The position numbers and the translations under genes are program-made. Shown here in pieces: positions 1 to 10,580 of a DNA stretch of 30,640 nt. The notes beneath the pieces were generated by a model. It searched no databases. It was not told where the DNA came from and was given only the letters and a program-made list of their open reading frames with translations. This DNA is from Welwitschia mirabilis (lineage: Eukaryota; Gnetophyta; Gnetopsida; Welwitschiales), in contig JBOZIK010000001.1 of NCBI GenBank assembly GCA_051453625.1, forward strand, positions 49,919,178 to 49,949,817, written 5' to 3'. Positions within the stretch are counted from its first letter, which is position 1. Each line of letters begins with the position of its first letter.

Positions 1-1358
1 TGCTATCACTTGAACATCTTTAACTTGACTAATGTTTTACTTTATGAAGTTATCATGATTAGTAAATATTTTACTTGGGCATTCTAAGTAATAAGATTGG
101 ATTTACCCAATCTTAAAACATTCATACGTCTATAAACTTCATTTTGAAGGAAGATGCCTTGGTTTTTTTTGTTCTCTCTCTCAATGATGTAAGTCTTTAG
201 TTGCTTGGGGGTGTTCTTCCTTGTTTCTCATCTCATTACTTCATCCCTATCCTTATGAGTATTTGGTAGGAAGAAAAGAAATAAATAATGACCATGATCT
301 TTTGTATCTCAACTAAAACTATGGTCACCATGATGTTCTACCGCAAGCCCACCGAGGCAAATTTTCCCGACAGGGGCCTTTGGCAATGCGATGTGGTAGC
401 TGTGGGAACTCCATTTGGGGGCCAGTTGGCCATGCTGTATAGGTCCTTACTCCTTTGACAATGGTTGCACTCCCCTCATCATGGGCAAGTAATTTTTATT
501 GAGAGGCTATGGGATCAGTAATGTCCCTGGTGTCAATAGAAGTATTGCTTGTTTTCTAGACTCATTTTGGATATAGTACTTCTATATGATCATTCTACTT
601 TTTTTTTTTTATTCTGGTGTTGTTTAGGGATATGAGCTGGTGATTTCATTTCTAAGTAGCTTTTGATCTTATCATTCCTTGATTGAAAACACTAAATATA
701 CTTGGTTTCATCATAATCATTACCTATTTGAGTGAAACTTTATGAGTTTTTACATTATGTCATGCATCATTATTAGGTGATTTTATGATTTCTACCAAGG
801 GACTTTGCTAGGGTGGAATTTTGAGTAGGTCAACAATCTTCTTCATGTTCCTAGTTATCCATTTTTATTATGTTTTCCTTAGTTGTTTTGTTTGGAATTT
901 TCAAAGTCATTGTCATATCTTTTTCCACATAATAATTAGGATTTGATCATTTGGTAGTTTTCTAGTTGTCTTTATTTTCACTCAGTTTTTATTTATAAGG
1001 GTTGTTTTTCTTTTAAAGCACTTTAAATTGATGCATTCCTTTCACTTTGATTGATGTGTTCCTTTTGTTTTATGCTAATGTTTTTCTATTTCTTTGCTTT
1101 TGGTTTTGCATACATCCACTTACAAAATCTTGAATACTCATGGAGTTTGGGATACATTTGAGGAGTACTTCTAAGCATTACTTCCTTCTACTTAATGCAT
1201 TATTATGGTCTCATAAGTATCTTTACCCATGGTCATGTTTTTTAGCATATTTCTTCACTTTTTACCTTCCTTCTGTTTTCTGCTGCTTTTCGACTACTTG
1301 CTTGCTTATAGACTTTTTCGGGTTTTTCCTATCTGTTCAAACATCTCATTTGATCACT
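1..1358. other. Unassigned AT-rich sequence, probably internal 3' region of LTR element A
   Basis: No coding region is supported; the short open frames are hydrophobic and phenylalanine-rich, as expected from T-rich DNA. Bases 330-480 are clearly richer in G and C than their surroundings and match nothing I recognise. Because the tail of element A starts at about 1810 and its LTR follows at 2014, this stretch may be the long non-coding or env-like 3' region typical of Athila-type elements. That is inference from position. There is a run of T at about 599-610. Confidence 0.35.
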
Positions 1359-1402
1359 GTTGTCCCACATATGTCGTCCCCATGACAAACAGGATGACAA
1401 CC
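1359..1402 (+). repeat. GTCGTCC hairpin module upstream of LTR A
   Basis: One copy of the module also found inside the LTRs and in the leader of element C. It reads GTTGTCC, then GTCGTCCCCATGACA, four bases, then GGATGACAAC. GTCGT and ATGAC can pair across a CCCC loop (one G-U pair), or GTCGTCC can pair with GGATGAC instead. It lies about 600 bp before the LTR, so the module is not confined to LTRs. Confidence 0.6.
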
Positions 1403-1809
1403 ATCCTTTTTACTTCTGTGTAATCTAGGAAGTCGCAGGATACCTCTCTAAGCTTTCTTCTAAGATATTAAGCAAAAATTTATAATTTAAAAGGATCATT
1501 TTGAGCTTTCACGATACATATTTATGATGAATTATTTGGATATTATTTCATATTACTTGAATAAATTTCATGGACTTTATCTAACAAAAGCACAGTAACA
1601 CACTCACAGAGTTTTCTTGCAGCTATGTTTCAGATCATCTAAAAGAAAAATGCTATATTTACTCATGTACTTTGCCCCTTATACAAAACATTAATGAACT
1701 TCTCATGCATCATTCTTTGAGATTATTACTGCTTAAAATTTACACATCAGTTTCAGCATTACTTTCTTGAATTATGCATACACATTATCATTTTCTGAAC
1801 TATCATTGT

Positions 1810-2013
1810 TACATTTTATGATTTGTTTGTGTGTATGACATTCATTCCTTCTATTGTGATGTGTTTAAGTAGGGGGCTTATGAATCTATTCCTGCATGAT
1901 AAAATCAAACTCAAATTCCATTTTTTTAGTTGTTGATTATCTTAGTCAGATTGGCTCACAATATAGTGGATCACTCACTTTGTCAGGGACTGACAAAACT
2001 AAGTAAGGGGCTA
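1810..2013 (+). mobile_element. 3' internal tail of LTR element A with polypurine tract
   Basis: This segment aligns with 12606-12845, which also immediately precedes an LTR. Shared landmarks are the ACATTTTATGATTT start, the AAGTAGGGG run, and TTTGTCAGGGACTGACAA just before the LTR. The purine-rich AAGTAAGGGG at 2001-2010 sits where a plus-strand priming polypurine tract should be. Copy A lacks about 39 nt that copy B has at roughly 12677-12715. The homology shows that LTRs A and B are both 3' LTRs in plus orientation, each from a different insertion. Confidence 0.7.
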
Positions 2014-2248
2014 TGTTGTAATGCCAGTTTGTAGGAATTTGATGGTGTATTTGGAGTACTTTTGCAAGACATTTATATAGGTTTGGATGCAATTCTGATG
2101 ATTATGAAGTGTCAATGGGATGATCACGGAAACACATAATTCTCGGCATATTTGGAAGCATTTCAGGCATGTTCTAGTACTTAGTGTATTGGAGGAAGAT
2201 TAATGATAAAGAAGGCTGATTTGCTTTAGCTAGAGAGCTTTGGAAGGG

Positions 2249-2512
2249 TGTCATCCCCACTGTTGTCCCCACAACATATGGGACGATAGCACTATATTTG
2301 CCCATTGTGACAGCCACGTGAACTGGAGCTTGAAGCCAACGAAGTCTCTTTTCTAAGGAGATGTTGTCACCATTGTTGTCTCTACGACATGAGGAATGAC
2401 AACACATCTAGAGCCCACAGCGAGGTCAATTGCGGAGCTGGAAGCTGATTAATTATCTATTGTTATGGGGCATCGTCCCCAATGTCTTCCCCACGACAGT
2501 CAGGACGACAAC
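2249..2512 (+). repeat. Three hairpin modules in LTR A (2249-2290, 2362-2403, 2470-2512)
   Basis: Three copies of the same module lie about 110 nt apart in the upstream half of the LTR, before the TATA box. The first has TGTTGT-CCCC-ACAACA, a perfect six-pair hairpin, then GGACGATAG. The second has TTGTC...ACGACA then GGAATGACAAC. The third has GTCTTCCCCACGACA then GGACGACAAC. Each opens with an extra TCATCC, TCACC or TCGTCC half-site. Position in U3 would suit a regulatory or RNA-structure role; neither is shown. Confidence 0.7.
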
Positions 2513-2628
2513 TATTTTGTATAAGCAGGACTGAATTATCTTGTAATGGGGTCATTTTCCCCACTTGGGCTGCTAGGGTTCCTTCTCTGACTTCTAAGGT
2601 TACGATTCTAGAACTTTCAATGTAAAAC

Positions 2629-2636
2629 TATAAATA
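2629..2636 (+). promoter_or_regulatory. TATA box of LTR A
   Basis: TATAAATA within CTATAAATACC, at the same place in LTR C (26424-26431 and 26912-26919) and mutated to CATAAATA in LTR B (13431-13438). It is the likely core promoter marking U3; transcription would start some 25-35 nt downstream. Confidence 0.65.
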
Positions 2637-3361
2637 CCTCCCTTGTCCTCACTTCCAATTCATCTTTTGTACCTGATGCTCTTGTGACAGAAGACTAAAG
2701 GACAAGAGGCCCTTCCCCTAGCTACAAAGAGAAATTACCCTTGGTATTAGGCTAAGTATCCTCCATTGAGAAGCTGCTACTTTGTTGAAAGTGGATGTAA
2801 AAGTTTATAATCAATTCAAATACTTTTTTCACTTCAATTCTGTTTATGTCCCTTATGGTTTAAATTGGTTATAGTCTAGTGACAATTCTGTGATTTATTT
2901 AGATCACAAGGGCAACCTTTGTTAAGGTTGACTTGGTTAGTTTAGTTTTGCATTGTTATTTCATTCCAATTCCATATTGCATTTTCCACATTCTATTTGG
3001 CTTATCTCATAGTTCACGTTGGTTAGGAACAAATAAAGAATTCTTCTTAATTGATTTGAATTATAAAGAGCTAGTTCTTATGACAGGAGGATTAGGATCC
3101 AATTAGAATTCATCTCATTCACCTTTGATCCATTCTCATCTCACCTTCATTCATTGCAGTGCATTTTATATTGTTGTTTACTTTCATTTGTTAAAAGATC
3201 AAAGATAAAAAATACTTTTGAAAATCAATTCTCTAACTCTAAGCCTAGTGCCTTCGTTGGGATTACGACATTAGAGTGAGCTCCCGTCTATACTAGTGTG
3301 TATTTTGCAAGTATTGTGATTTACAGGTTTACCTAAAGGACTTCAGGATTGCATAAATTCA

Positions 3362-3690
3362 CATCACAATAATATACACTCATTCCATGTGTATAACTCC
3401 TGTAATAGTGATAACTCTACGCTCCACATTGCATGTTGGTTGCCAGCTTCATTGCTACAAACTAAGGCACATGAATTATTCTTAGCCAGTCCAGAGAAAA
3501 ATATTAGTTTCATCATTAGATTAGGAATGTAAAGAACCTCAAAGGCATTTAACTTTATAGTTCTATGTTTCAACAAAATCATATTTCCATTACCAATAAC
3601 TACATTATTTTAACTAAATAGGCTGGGATCTTTATGAATGTCCTTTGAGGTACAAGAATTGATATGACCATCGAGAAGATTTGATTATTG
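3362..3690 (-). pseudogene. Ty1/copia polyprotein fragment (protease end to pre-integrase)
   Basis: Read on the minus strand from about 3650 it gives DIHKDPSLFS, a stop, NNVVIGNGNM, then about 72 open residues including LNAFEVLYIPNLMMKLIFFS and GLAKNNSCALV. The pattern (a V-x-I-G-N-G block, a LxxVLYIPNL core and a following L-A-K-N-N) is the conserved stretch between the aspartic protease and the integrase zinc finger in plant copia polyproteins. The reading frame has a stop before VVIGNGN, and the left part is cut off exactly at the end of LTR A. I see no integrase or reverse transcriptase. It is a dead remnant. Confidence 0.7.
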
Positions 3691-5595
3691 TGCTGGATGA
3701 AATGTTAAGTACAAGAGACTCATAATTGAAATAGGACAGTGGCATTTTGGATTACATTTCAGCATATTTGAATTCTGCTTAAAAGTTTAAACATCTGTAA
3801 TTCCTAAGAACAAATATAAGGGAGAAAAATTCCTAATTCAACAAGAAATAATGAAATATTAATCAAATATGGACTACAAATTAGAAGTTTACAAAAGATT
3901 TTTCAGGAGGCCATAAAGCCTAATGAAACATTAAAAAGATCGACATTAACTATACTACAAGAATAGTTTGAATAATGCCAAACTATCCTTAGTCCAATAA
4001 AATATGGTTTAAGGTAGATGCCAAAACAGTGATTTAAGAGGAGGCGACTAGCATCTGCGACTTAATCAAGCCGACCTTTTTTGAGGGCTTTCTTTGTCCA
4101 ACCAATAGGAGACTAGCAACTGACCTTTATTTTGCCACTTCTGCTGATTTTTTTGTTTTTGCCAAAATTTCCTAAATAAGCCTTTAAAAAATTTAAATTT
4201 TAAAATTGTTTTTTTACTTTTTTTGTATTAACTTTGAAATGGAAATCTAATTAACATGTTATTTATTACTTTATATCACAAAATTAACTTGCAAATGTTA
4301 TGGATTTATCGTATGCTACCATGTAAACTGATTCATTGATTTATAGTTATTTGTTAGAAAATATTTATGTGGCATGGTTTTTAATGTGATTGATAACCTT
4401 ATATTGAATAAAAATCATGGTATCTTCCAAAGAAAGAATGCATATTATTCACCTAGGTTGGCATAAGCTTCTCATTCAAGAAATAAATTTTTAGCTAGTT
4501 CTATCTCATTCAAGTCTATATAGCTCCTTATAAAAAGAAGAGAAACCTAATTAAAGTTGCATTGTGACCAACCTTGGGAAAAAATCCTAAATCTAAGCTG
4601 TAGTTGTTATTCAAAAATTTTTACTTTGATCATGTTCAAAAATCTTTTTGAGAAATTCTCATAGTTTATTAACATGATTTAATTTTTTACATAGGAAACT
4701 ATTATTGTACTCTCATTTGTATGTTTTAGTGAAATATCATATCTAGCTCTAGGTTTTTGGAAAAAATACTTTTTTATTTGTCTTATGATTGTGTTATTGT
4801 TCTTTCACCATTTTATAAAGTTAGAAAAATGATAACAAAGAAGCATTTAACATCATTCAATCATGTCATCTAGTCTTAAATGCATTCTCATGATGTTTAT
4901 AGTTGTTATGTCATATTTGAAAACTGCTATTTCTAATTTTATTTCATTTGCTGATTTTTGTTACCAACGTTTTGCTGACTACTCTTCAACTTGCCCACAT
5001 GGCTATTGTTTTTGAGATTGCCAACTTTACAGTTTTGCCGACTTTTTAAACATTGTGCCAAAACTTGAAATATCATGTCTTCTTTTGGATATAGGCAAAA
5101 CTGTCTCAATTAGCTATGAATGGATGTTAATAGCTATCTCACTGTGTGAGTCTTCTCCTNNNNNNNNNNATAAGAACTGAACCCATTAAAGAGTCAACAC
5201 ATTCACTCTTAACTTTAATTCTAACAGGCACAAAGATATATCATATAACCAAAATTTCCTATAATCTATTGCCCTAGGTTAATGTCAGATGATGCACACT
5301 AGATATTAGCCTGAGGGGCGGAGAGGGGCGCCCTACTGTGTTGATTCCTAAAACATTTACTTGAAGGCTGCATCCACATGCAGTGTCAATGTAATTATGA
5401 TTTCTGTCCTTTAACTCTTTCCTCTGTTTGTTTTTTTTTTTTTGCTTCAAAATTGCGTCAAATATAGTTCCTTAAGAACTGTGCTAAATGAATAGATCTT
5501 CCAGTTTAGCTGACAAGTCTATCATAAAGGAATGCACTATGCCATCAGAGACACAGAGCCAATAATCATAGAGGTAACAAGGAGTCAGAGCTCAC
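3691..5595. other. Non-coding stretch downstream of the last seen DUF726 exon
   Basis: AT-rich DNA with no supported gene, containing a 10-N gap at 5160-5169 and a poly-T run near 5428-5442. On the minus strand, 5595 downward should begin an intron of the DUF726 gene (GTGAGC donor), but the next conserved exon is not recognisable. Bases 4003-4150 and 4950-5060 share short TTTGCCGAC/GCCAAAAC-like words that may be worn ends of another repeat. A short very GC-rich patch lies at 5311-5333. Confidence 0.4.
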
Positions 5596-5748
5596 CTCCA
5601 AAAGATGCAGCTACAGCTGCTGAGCCAGCTACAGTTCCAGTTGCTGCTGCTGCTGCAGCAAACCCACTAGCCCCTACTGCAGGTATAATTGTTCCCAGAG
5701 TAGGGGCTAGAGCACTCAAACCTGCAGCAATGGCTGGAGCTGCCAGTC
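5596..5748 (-). CDS. DUF726 gene, exon 'C'
   Basis: The acceptor is GTTGATTGTCAG before GACTGGCAG at 5748, and the donor is TTTGGAG followed by GTGAGC after 5596. It is 153 nt, phase 1 in and phase 1 out. It encodes LAAPAIAAGLSALAP, TLGTIIPAVGASG and FAAAAAATGTVAGSAAVAAS, the second half of the glycine/alanine hydrophobic hairpin. The intron to exon B is only 114 nt (5749-5862). The donor is close to consensus, so a further exon is expected, but I could not find it between here and 3691. Confidence 0.82.
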
Positions 5749-7928
5749 CTGACAATCAACAAACAATTTCTTCTTTGAAACAGCTCAAGTTTATCATTAA
5801 ATGTGTTTCAAAAGCACACTCATAAAAATAGCAAGAAACATCATCTCGTTCTCTGTTCTGACCTCCTGTGATTGCTAGTAAAGTTCCCCCAGTCACAGCT
5901 GCTGCACCAATTATGCCACCACGCTTCCACTTTCCCCATTTACTTTTCTTTGAATCTGTGGCCCCTGCCTCCTCTTCTTTTTCTTTCAATGCAGCCATGG
6001 CAGAGCATGCGACCGTGATCTCCATAGCACCCTATAATGCTTAGGAAAATAAAGGGATTTAAAATTTTCAAATATCCACATTTCCACAATATAGGCAAAG
6101 AAAAATGGCAACTTTGTCATATTCACAAATTGACGAGTGGCACTCTGATATAAGCTATCTAGATTTTTTGTTTACAGATGTTGCTGGCTTCGATAACTGA
6201 AGAGGCAGCATATAGCTCAAACAGATAAGATGATTTTTATTGTGATGATTAGATGTCAATGTATCCTTTTTATTTCAGTTTTGATACAATGTCATTGAGT
6301 TAAGAAGAAAAGGAACGTCTTTCTGAAAGCTTAAAAGATGTTAATGTATTGTGCTCACTAGAATAAAATCAATCTCTAATGGGTATCATGTTTCAAATGC
6401 AAGACTAGTCAATACATATAACATGGGAAAATAAACTGTAATCAACTTGCATATCATGACATGCATTGTTCAAATGAGAGTATGAAAATGATGTGAATTA
6501 AACTTCCAAAACAGTTCAAATCCTGATTACCAGAAAATGGCATGTAGGGTGTGTTTCGGGTTCTAATATTAAAGAAATCAGAAACGAATATGTGACAAAA
6601 AACACATTCTGCATGGGAGAACTCATTTCAATGTCGACGTAAATCATACAAAAGTCATCTTGTGTTTGCATTACTTGATGTATACCTTGTTATCTTTTCC
6701 TGAACGATGCACTGTATTTAATTACACAGACATATAAAACTACAATCTTTCTCCTTTCCTAGCTATTGAAATACCATCTACGTGTATTCATATAAACTCT
6801 CATAATCTTATGAAAGAAAATGTAAAAATATTTAAATACTATAAATCAGTTATGTAATCCTCAGAGTAATTTGTTTCATTTTTATCATATCACTATTTCA
6901 AATTTTCACATTCTAGAATAAGCAGTGTATAAATTTAATTTAAACATTATTATATTTCTCAATTCTTTCTTGTACATGATTTTTTTATTTCTTTTATTTC
7001 TCTCCCTTTTTAAAACCTTACCAATGCCATTCCATTTCTTGTTTTCATGTTTTGGTAACTATGGTTCATGGTTAGCCTCCAAAAGGAGTAGAATTTGTCA
7101 ACAACTCAATATTGTTTAAATAATTTTCTAGAATTTAGAGTTACATTTCAAGAGTTCCAAGAGTGGTGTATCTCAATTGTATAAGGCCCATATGGATGCC
7201 AAGGATTTTATGAGAGCCCTAATTTCAGCATTTGAGAGCACATGCTAAACTGATTTCTAAAAGATGACTTTCTGCCTTTCTGGGGTTGAACTATCCAAAT
7301 CATTGGACCACAATGACAGATATTAGATGAAGACCTCTTATATCTGTATAGTCTTGAGCTTCAAAAAGCAAACTAGTAAACTACTATTATGGAACATTTG
7401 CAAAACTAAATGTCATACTAATTACCAATTAACATAGCAGAACTTGCAGAAGATGAACACTGAAAAGGGAGATAAAATTCTAAGAAGTGAAAAAATTAAG
7501 TTGAAAACAATTACCACTTTTAACCAGTCAACATTGAACCAAGTGGCTATCAACCTTAGAGAGGCACGATGCCGAGCATCATACCCTTGCTTGATTGTTG
7601 ATTTTTTCTTATCAGTTTCAGGAGTATCTGCTACACAAGCAACTATCAGCTCAAAGAGAACAGCCATTTTCCTTTGTTGTGTAATCAACTTCCCTTCCTC
7701 CATTTCCCAACATGCCAAATCATTTGTCATTGTTGTCAATCCCGTCTCTATTGCATTTGCAGATCCATGGGACATACTTGCATCAGAACTTTCACCAGGC
7801 AAATGTGAAGTAGATTGAAAGCCTGTGGCCATGGCATTGACAGCATTAACCAGTTCTGTCTCTGAGTTTGATGAATTAGATGTAGATGGTTTTTCTTCAT
7901 TTTCTTCTTCAGAAAGTAATCTTAGAAA
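5596..7928 (-). CDS. DUF726 / TMCO4-like protein, partial gene (three internal exons)
   Basis: Joining 7928-7515, 6031-5863 and 5748-5596 on the minus strand gives one open frame of 736 nt (245 codons plus one base). It opens FLRLLSEEEN, passes an acidic serine-rich linker, a helical block ending RLIATWFNVDWLKV, a basic KKSKWGKWKRGG segment, then a glycine/alanine-rich hydrophobic stretch (GIIGAAAVTGGTLLAITGG, LAAPAIAAG, AAAAAATGTVAGSAAVAASF). This order is that of plant DUF726 proteins, relatives of TMCO4: membrane-associated alpha/beta-hydrolase-fold proteins of poorly known function. The part seen covers the helical region and the membrane hairpin; the hydrolase part with its nucleophile serine is not in view. 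Splice phases agree at both junctions and there is no stop, so it may be a live gene. Missing are the upstream exons (expected above 7928) and the downstream hydrolase exons (expected below 5596). A pseudogene fragment cannot be excluded. Confidence 0.82.
5863..6031 (-). CDS. DUF726 gene, exon 'B'
   Basis: The acceptor is CATTATAG before GGTGCTATGGAG at 6031, and the donor is GGAG followed by GTCAGA after 5863. It is 169 nt, entering at phase 0 and leaving at phase 1. It encodes GAMEITVACSAMAALKEKEE, a charged linker, SKWGKWKRGG and GIIGAAAVTGGTLLAITG: a basic anchor followed by the first hydrophobic stretch. The acceptor is weak in pyrimidines but keeps the frame with exon A. Confidence 0.82.
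6032..7514 (-). other. Intron of the DUF726 gene between exons A and B
   Basis: It is 1483 nt with a GTAATTG donor and a TATAG acceptor on the minus strand. It is AT-rich, and I found no repeat family or nested gene in it. The length contrasts with the 114-nt intron next to it. Confidence 0.7.
7515..7928 (-). CDS. DUF726 gene, exon 'A' (138 codons)
   Basis: The acceptor is TTGTTTTGTTACAG before TTTCTAAG at 7928, and the donor is AAAGTG followed by GTAATTG after 7515. The exon is 414 nt, phase 0 at both ends. It encodes FLRLLSEEENEEKPS, a serine/threonine-rich linker, then a predicted helical segment (WEMEEGKLITQQRKMAVLFE) and YDARHRASLRLIATWFNVD. The strong acceptor and the mid-protein content argue that this is an internal exon, not the gene start. 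Confidence 0.82.
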
Positions 7929-10580
7929 CTGTAACAAAACAAGAGAATAGAATAAGATTAAAACACAATAACCTACAATATGGCCAACAAAAAGGCTGCA
8001 AAAGCAATAGCAAATACAGCTATTCTATAAAGGTTATGTGTTTTATATTTACAAAGATAGGAAAACGTTTGTACATTTTCCTCCTAACAGTGAAATAATA
8101 GTTAGCTAAAATGAACATTTTTGGAACCTTGTTTCCATTTTTTCTTTTGCATCAAAATGTCTTTTATTGCAATGTACAGAAATCAACTAGGAAACACACT
8201 TAACTGATTAGAAAGGCAAATGCAAATCAATATGAAAATTTTGTGTGAACTGAGATGACTCACGTGGGATGGTATATATGAACTGCCATTTTGAACATGG
8301 AATATGAATATTTCCTACAGAATAATCAATATGGTTCATCTCATGCAGCCCTCTGTAAGTTTAAAATTTCACCAAAACAACTTTTATCTGCATTAGTAGG
8401 TGCTATCTCCATGCACCTCCAAACATTCTAGAATTGCCTAGAGTGGATAAATTATTTCAAATCAATCTTATTAGTATGGCTTGATTCACTTAAAATGTAG
8501 GAGAGGGCCAGAAACATTAGACAATGCTTGTACTAAAATCCTTTGTAAACAATATCTATAAATGATGACGAGGGATATAAGTACCAACACAAGTTTTTGC
8601 TCCATATATCCATTGAAGTATGTGTCATTCTAATTCATGTACAACATAAAATACAAAATTGTTATCACTCAATGTGTGTATTGATAAGCTAGTATCTTTT
8701 GAGTTCAAAGTGTTACACATTGTTATTATAGCTTGCTAATATCCTTACGCTGATATTTCTTATCATGAATGATTAAAATAAGGTGACATGTCATGAAGAA
8801 AGTGTGACATCTTTTTTCCCCCTTGCGGAAAAGTCTTTATGTCGGCCAATATTTTCAATAAGTTGGCAACATGCTGCCCTTCAAACATGCCTGCAACATG
8901 TCTCCAACATGTTGGAACATGACGTGCACAGCTAGGAGTCATAAGCAAACGTCAAAAGCATAAAAGGTGGGACATGAACCTTCATGGTTGAGCAGTCTAT
9001 TTTTGTGATATATGTACAACCTTGAAACAATATATTATGTTATTTTGCAAATCAAAAATAGATTTCAACTATGTGTACAAGTAATATATCACTTTATATT
9101 AATTTTCTACATATAATCATTAATCTTTTTAGTTTTTACAAAGTTGATTAACAGATGTCTTGTACTTTGGCATGTTACTGAAATCAATGGTTGCACATCA
9201 CATGCTTCTTATGTCACTGTATTTTTATTATTTCTAGCTTTGATTGATTAAATACCTCTCAAAAGTATTAATCTCCTATTTTTTATTTCAAATCGATTTT
9301 GCACTTACATTTTGCCAACTCAATGCTGACATGTATCGCCGACACAACATTTTAAGGCCACCAACATTTACATTTGCTGACATTTTAATCTATGATCATG
9401 AACATACATTTTGTATGCATCTTTATATATTTTCATATAATCATGGAACTAAAATAATATATAGTAACCTACAAATATCTAATCTAGAATTATGAGCTGC
9501 TTCACACAAGAATACAGTCCAAAAGAATAATAAGACACTTTGATAATACAAACAGGGGTCTCTTCTGTGTCTAGCAGGCATTTCTGAGGTTGTAAACACA
9601 TACTTGTTAGTGAATTATGTACGAATACTTAATGAGATTGAAGGGGAACGCCTAGTGTTAAAATTTGATGGTCGTGTCAAGTCTGATCTTCAGCCTTTCT
9701 GCATTATTATGGACTGGAAGCCCAAGAGATTATGAGACTGAAGGAGGCTGACAGGCTGTAAAATTTGGCATGACCATGTTTCATGGGCCATAATAGTGTC
9801 TGATTGCTTGGGGAAAAAGGGGAAAAGATAAAAAATCCTGGTAGAATGACTTGGCTTGGGAAGCAAATTTAGTTATGACAATGTTTGATGTACCCAAGAT
9901 GTCAACCTATACGTGCCATACACCTCCATGCTTCATCCTTTGGTAGGTTGAGTCAGTTGTTTGGAAGTGAACGTCTGTATAGATATGATCCTCCTCCCTA
10001 ATATGACGTTTGATGAACAAATGTAAACTTGATTCCTCAATAATCTAGTTCGGTTATGTAAGAAGCTTATGTATATTTTCATTAAGGATGAAATTGGTTT
10101 CAAATCTTGATGCTCATTAAAGTTTAACCACATGCTGTTATGGTTCAGTTTGCAATTTGCAAACTTTGTAATTTACTTCTACACAGTTCTAATATTATTT
10201 TCACTTCTGGAGTTAAAGTTCATACTCTTAATCTGTAACAATAAAAACATAGTAACACTCTGCAAGCTACAAAATGTGTCAAAAACAGGGTCAAAATACA
10301 AAACTGAATGTTCCATTTGATAAGACTTTCCAAACAGATAAGTTTAGATGACTTATTTGCCAAAAATGGAGTTAATTTGACATGGTTAAGCTCTCTCGAA
10401 GAATGAAGACCTTATCTTTACATTTTTACCCAAGAAAATCATCCTTGAGTTCTTAGTTCCATTAAACAAATTTCTGGAAAGATCACTAAGTTGTTCCCAT
10501 ACAATTCCGCTTAAGAATAATTTATCAGATGATTTTATAGGAACTTTTGGCCTTCAGAACTTACAAGCGAAGAAACAAGT
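7929..10580. other. Non-coding stretch upstream of the seen DUF726 exons
   Basis: If the gene is whole, this begins as an intron on the minus strand. I searched for the expected upstream exon and found none I could defend. Bases 8780-8985 hold about seven copies of the pentamer ACATG (for example CAACATGCTG, CAACATGTCTCC, AACATGTTGG). Bases 9300-9390 share TTTGCCAAC and GCTGACA words with 4950-5060. Otherwise nothing is recognised. Confidence 0.4.

Larger units (their letters stand above)
2014..3361 (+). mobile_element. LTR A: 3' LTR of an Athila/Tat-like Ty3/gypsy element
   Basis: It starts TGTTGTAATG and ends CATAAATTCA, so it has the TG...CA ends of an LTR, and it aligns over its length with 12846-14195 and more weakly with 25929-27594. 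All three share the start, a CTATAAATACC-type core promoter, a CTTGTGACAGAAGA-type block and the GTGATTTACAGGTT block near the end. At about 1348 bp it is in the range of Athila-type LTRs. Family assignment rests on related LTR C, which is followed by a tRNA-Asp type primer site and Athila-like gag. A possible polyadenylation signal AATAAA is at 3032-3037. The exact 3' end is a judgement from where the three copies stop aligning (within a few bases). Confidence 0.8.

Noticed and set aside
4003-5050. Possible terminal inverted repeats of a DNA transposon
   Set aside because: The reverse complement near 4003-4035 only loosely resembles 5023-5050 (CTGTTTTGGC against CAGTTTTGCC), and no target duplication was found.
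5532-5825. Plus-strand open frame of 97 codons rich in alanine
   Set aside because: It is the antisense of DUF726 exon C; the alanine richness comes from GCA/TGC symmetry of the minus-strand glycine/alanine region.
7444-7818. Plus-strand open frame of 124 codons
   Set aside because: It is antisense to exon A of the DUF726 gene, which has matching splice sites and family features.
8255-8351. Possible extra minus-strand exon (TTACAG acceptor, GTGAGT donor, frame GLHEMNHIDYSVGN...)
   Set aside because: Splice-like ends and a short open frame exist, but the peptide does not resemble the expected upstream DUF726 part and chance is likely.
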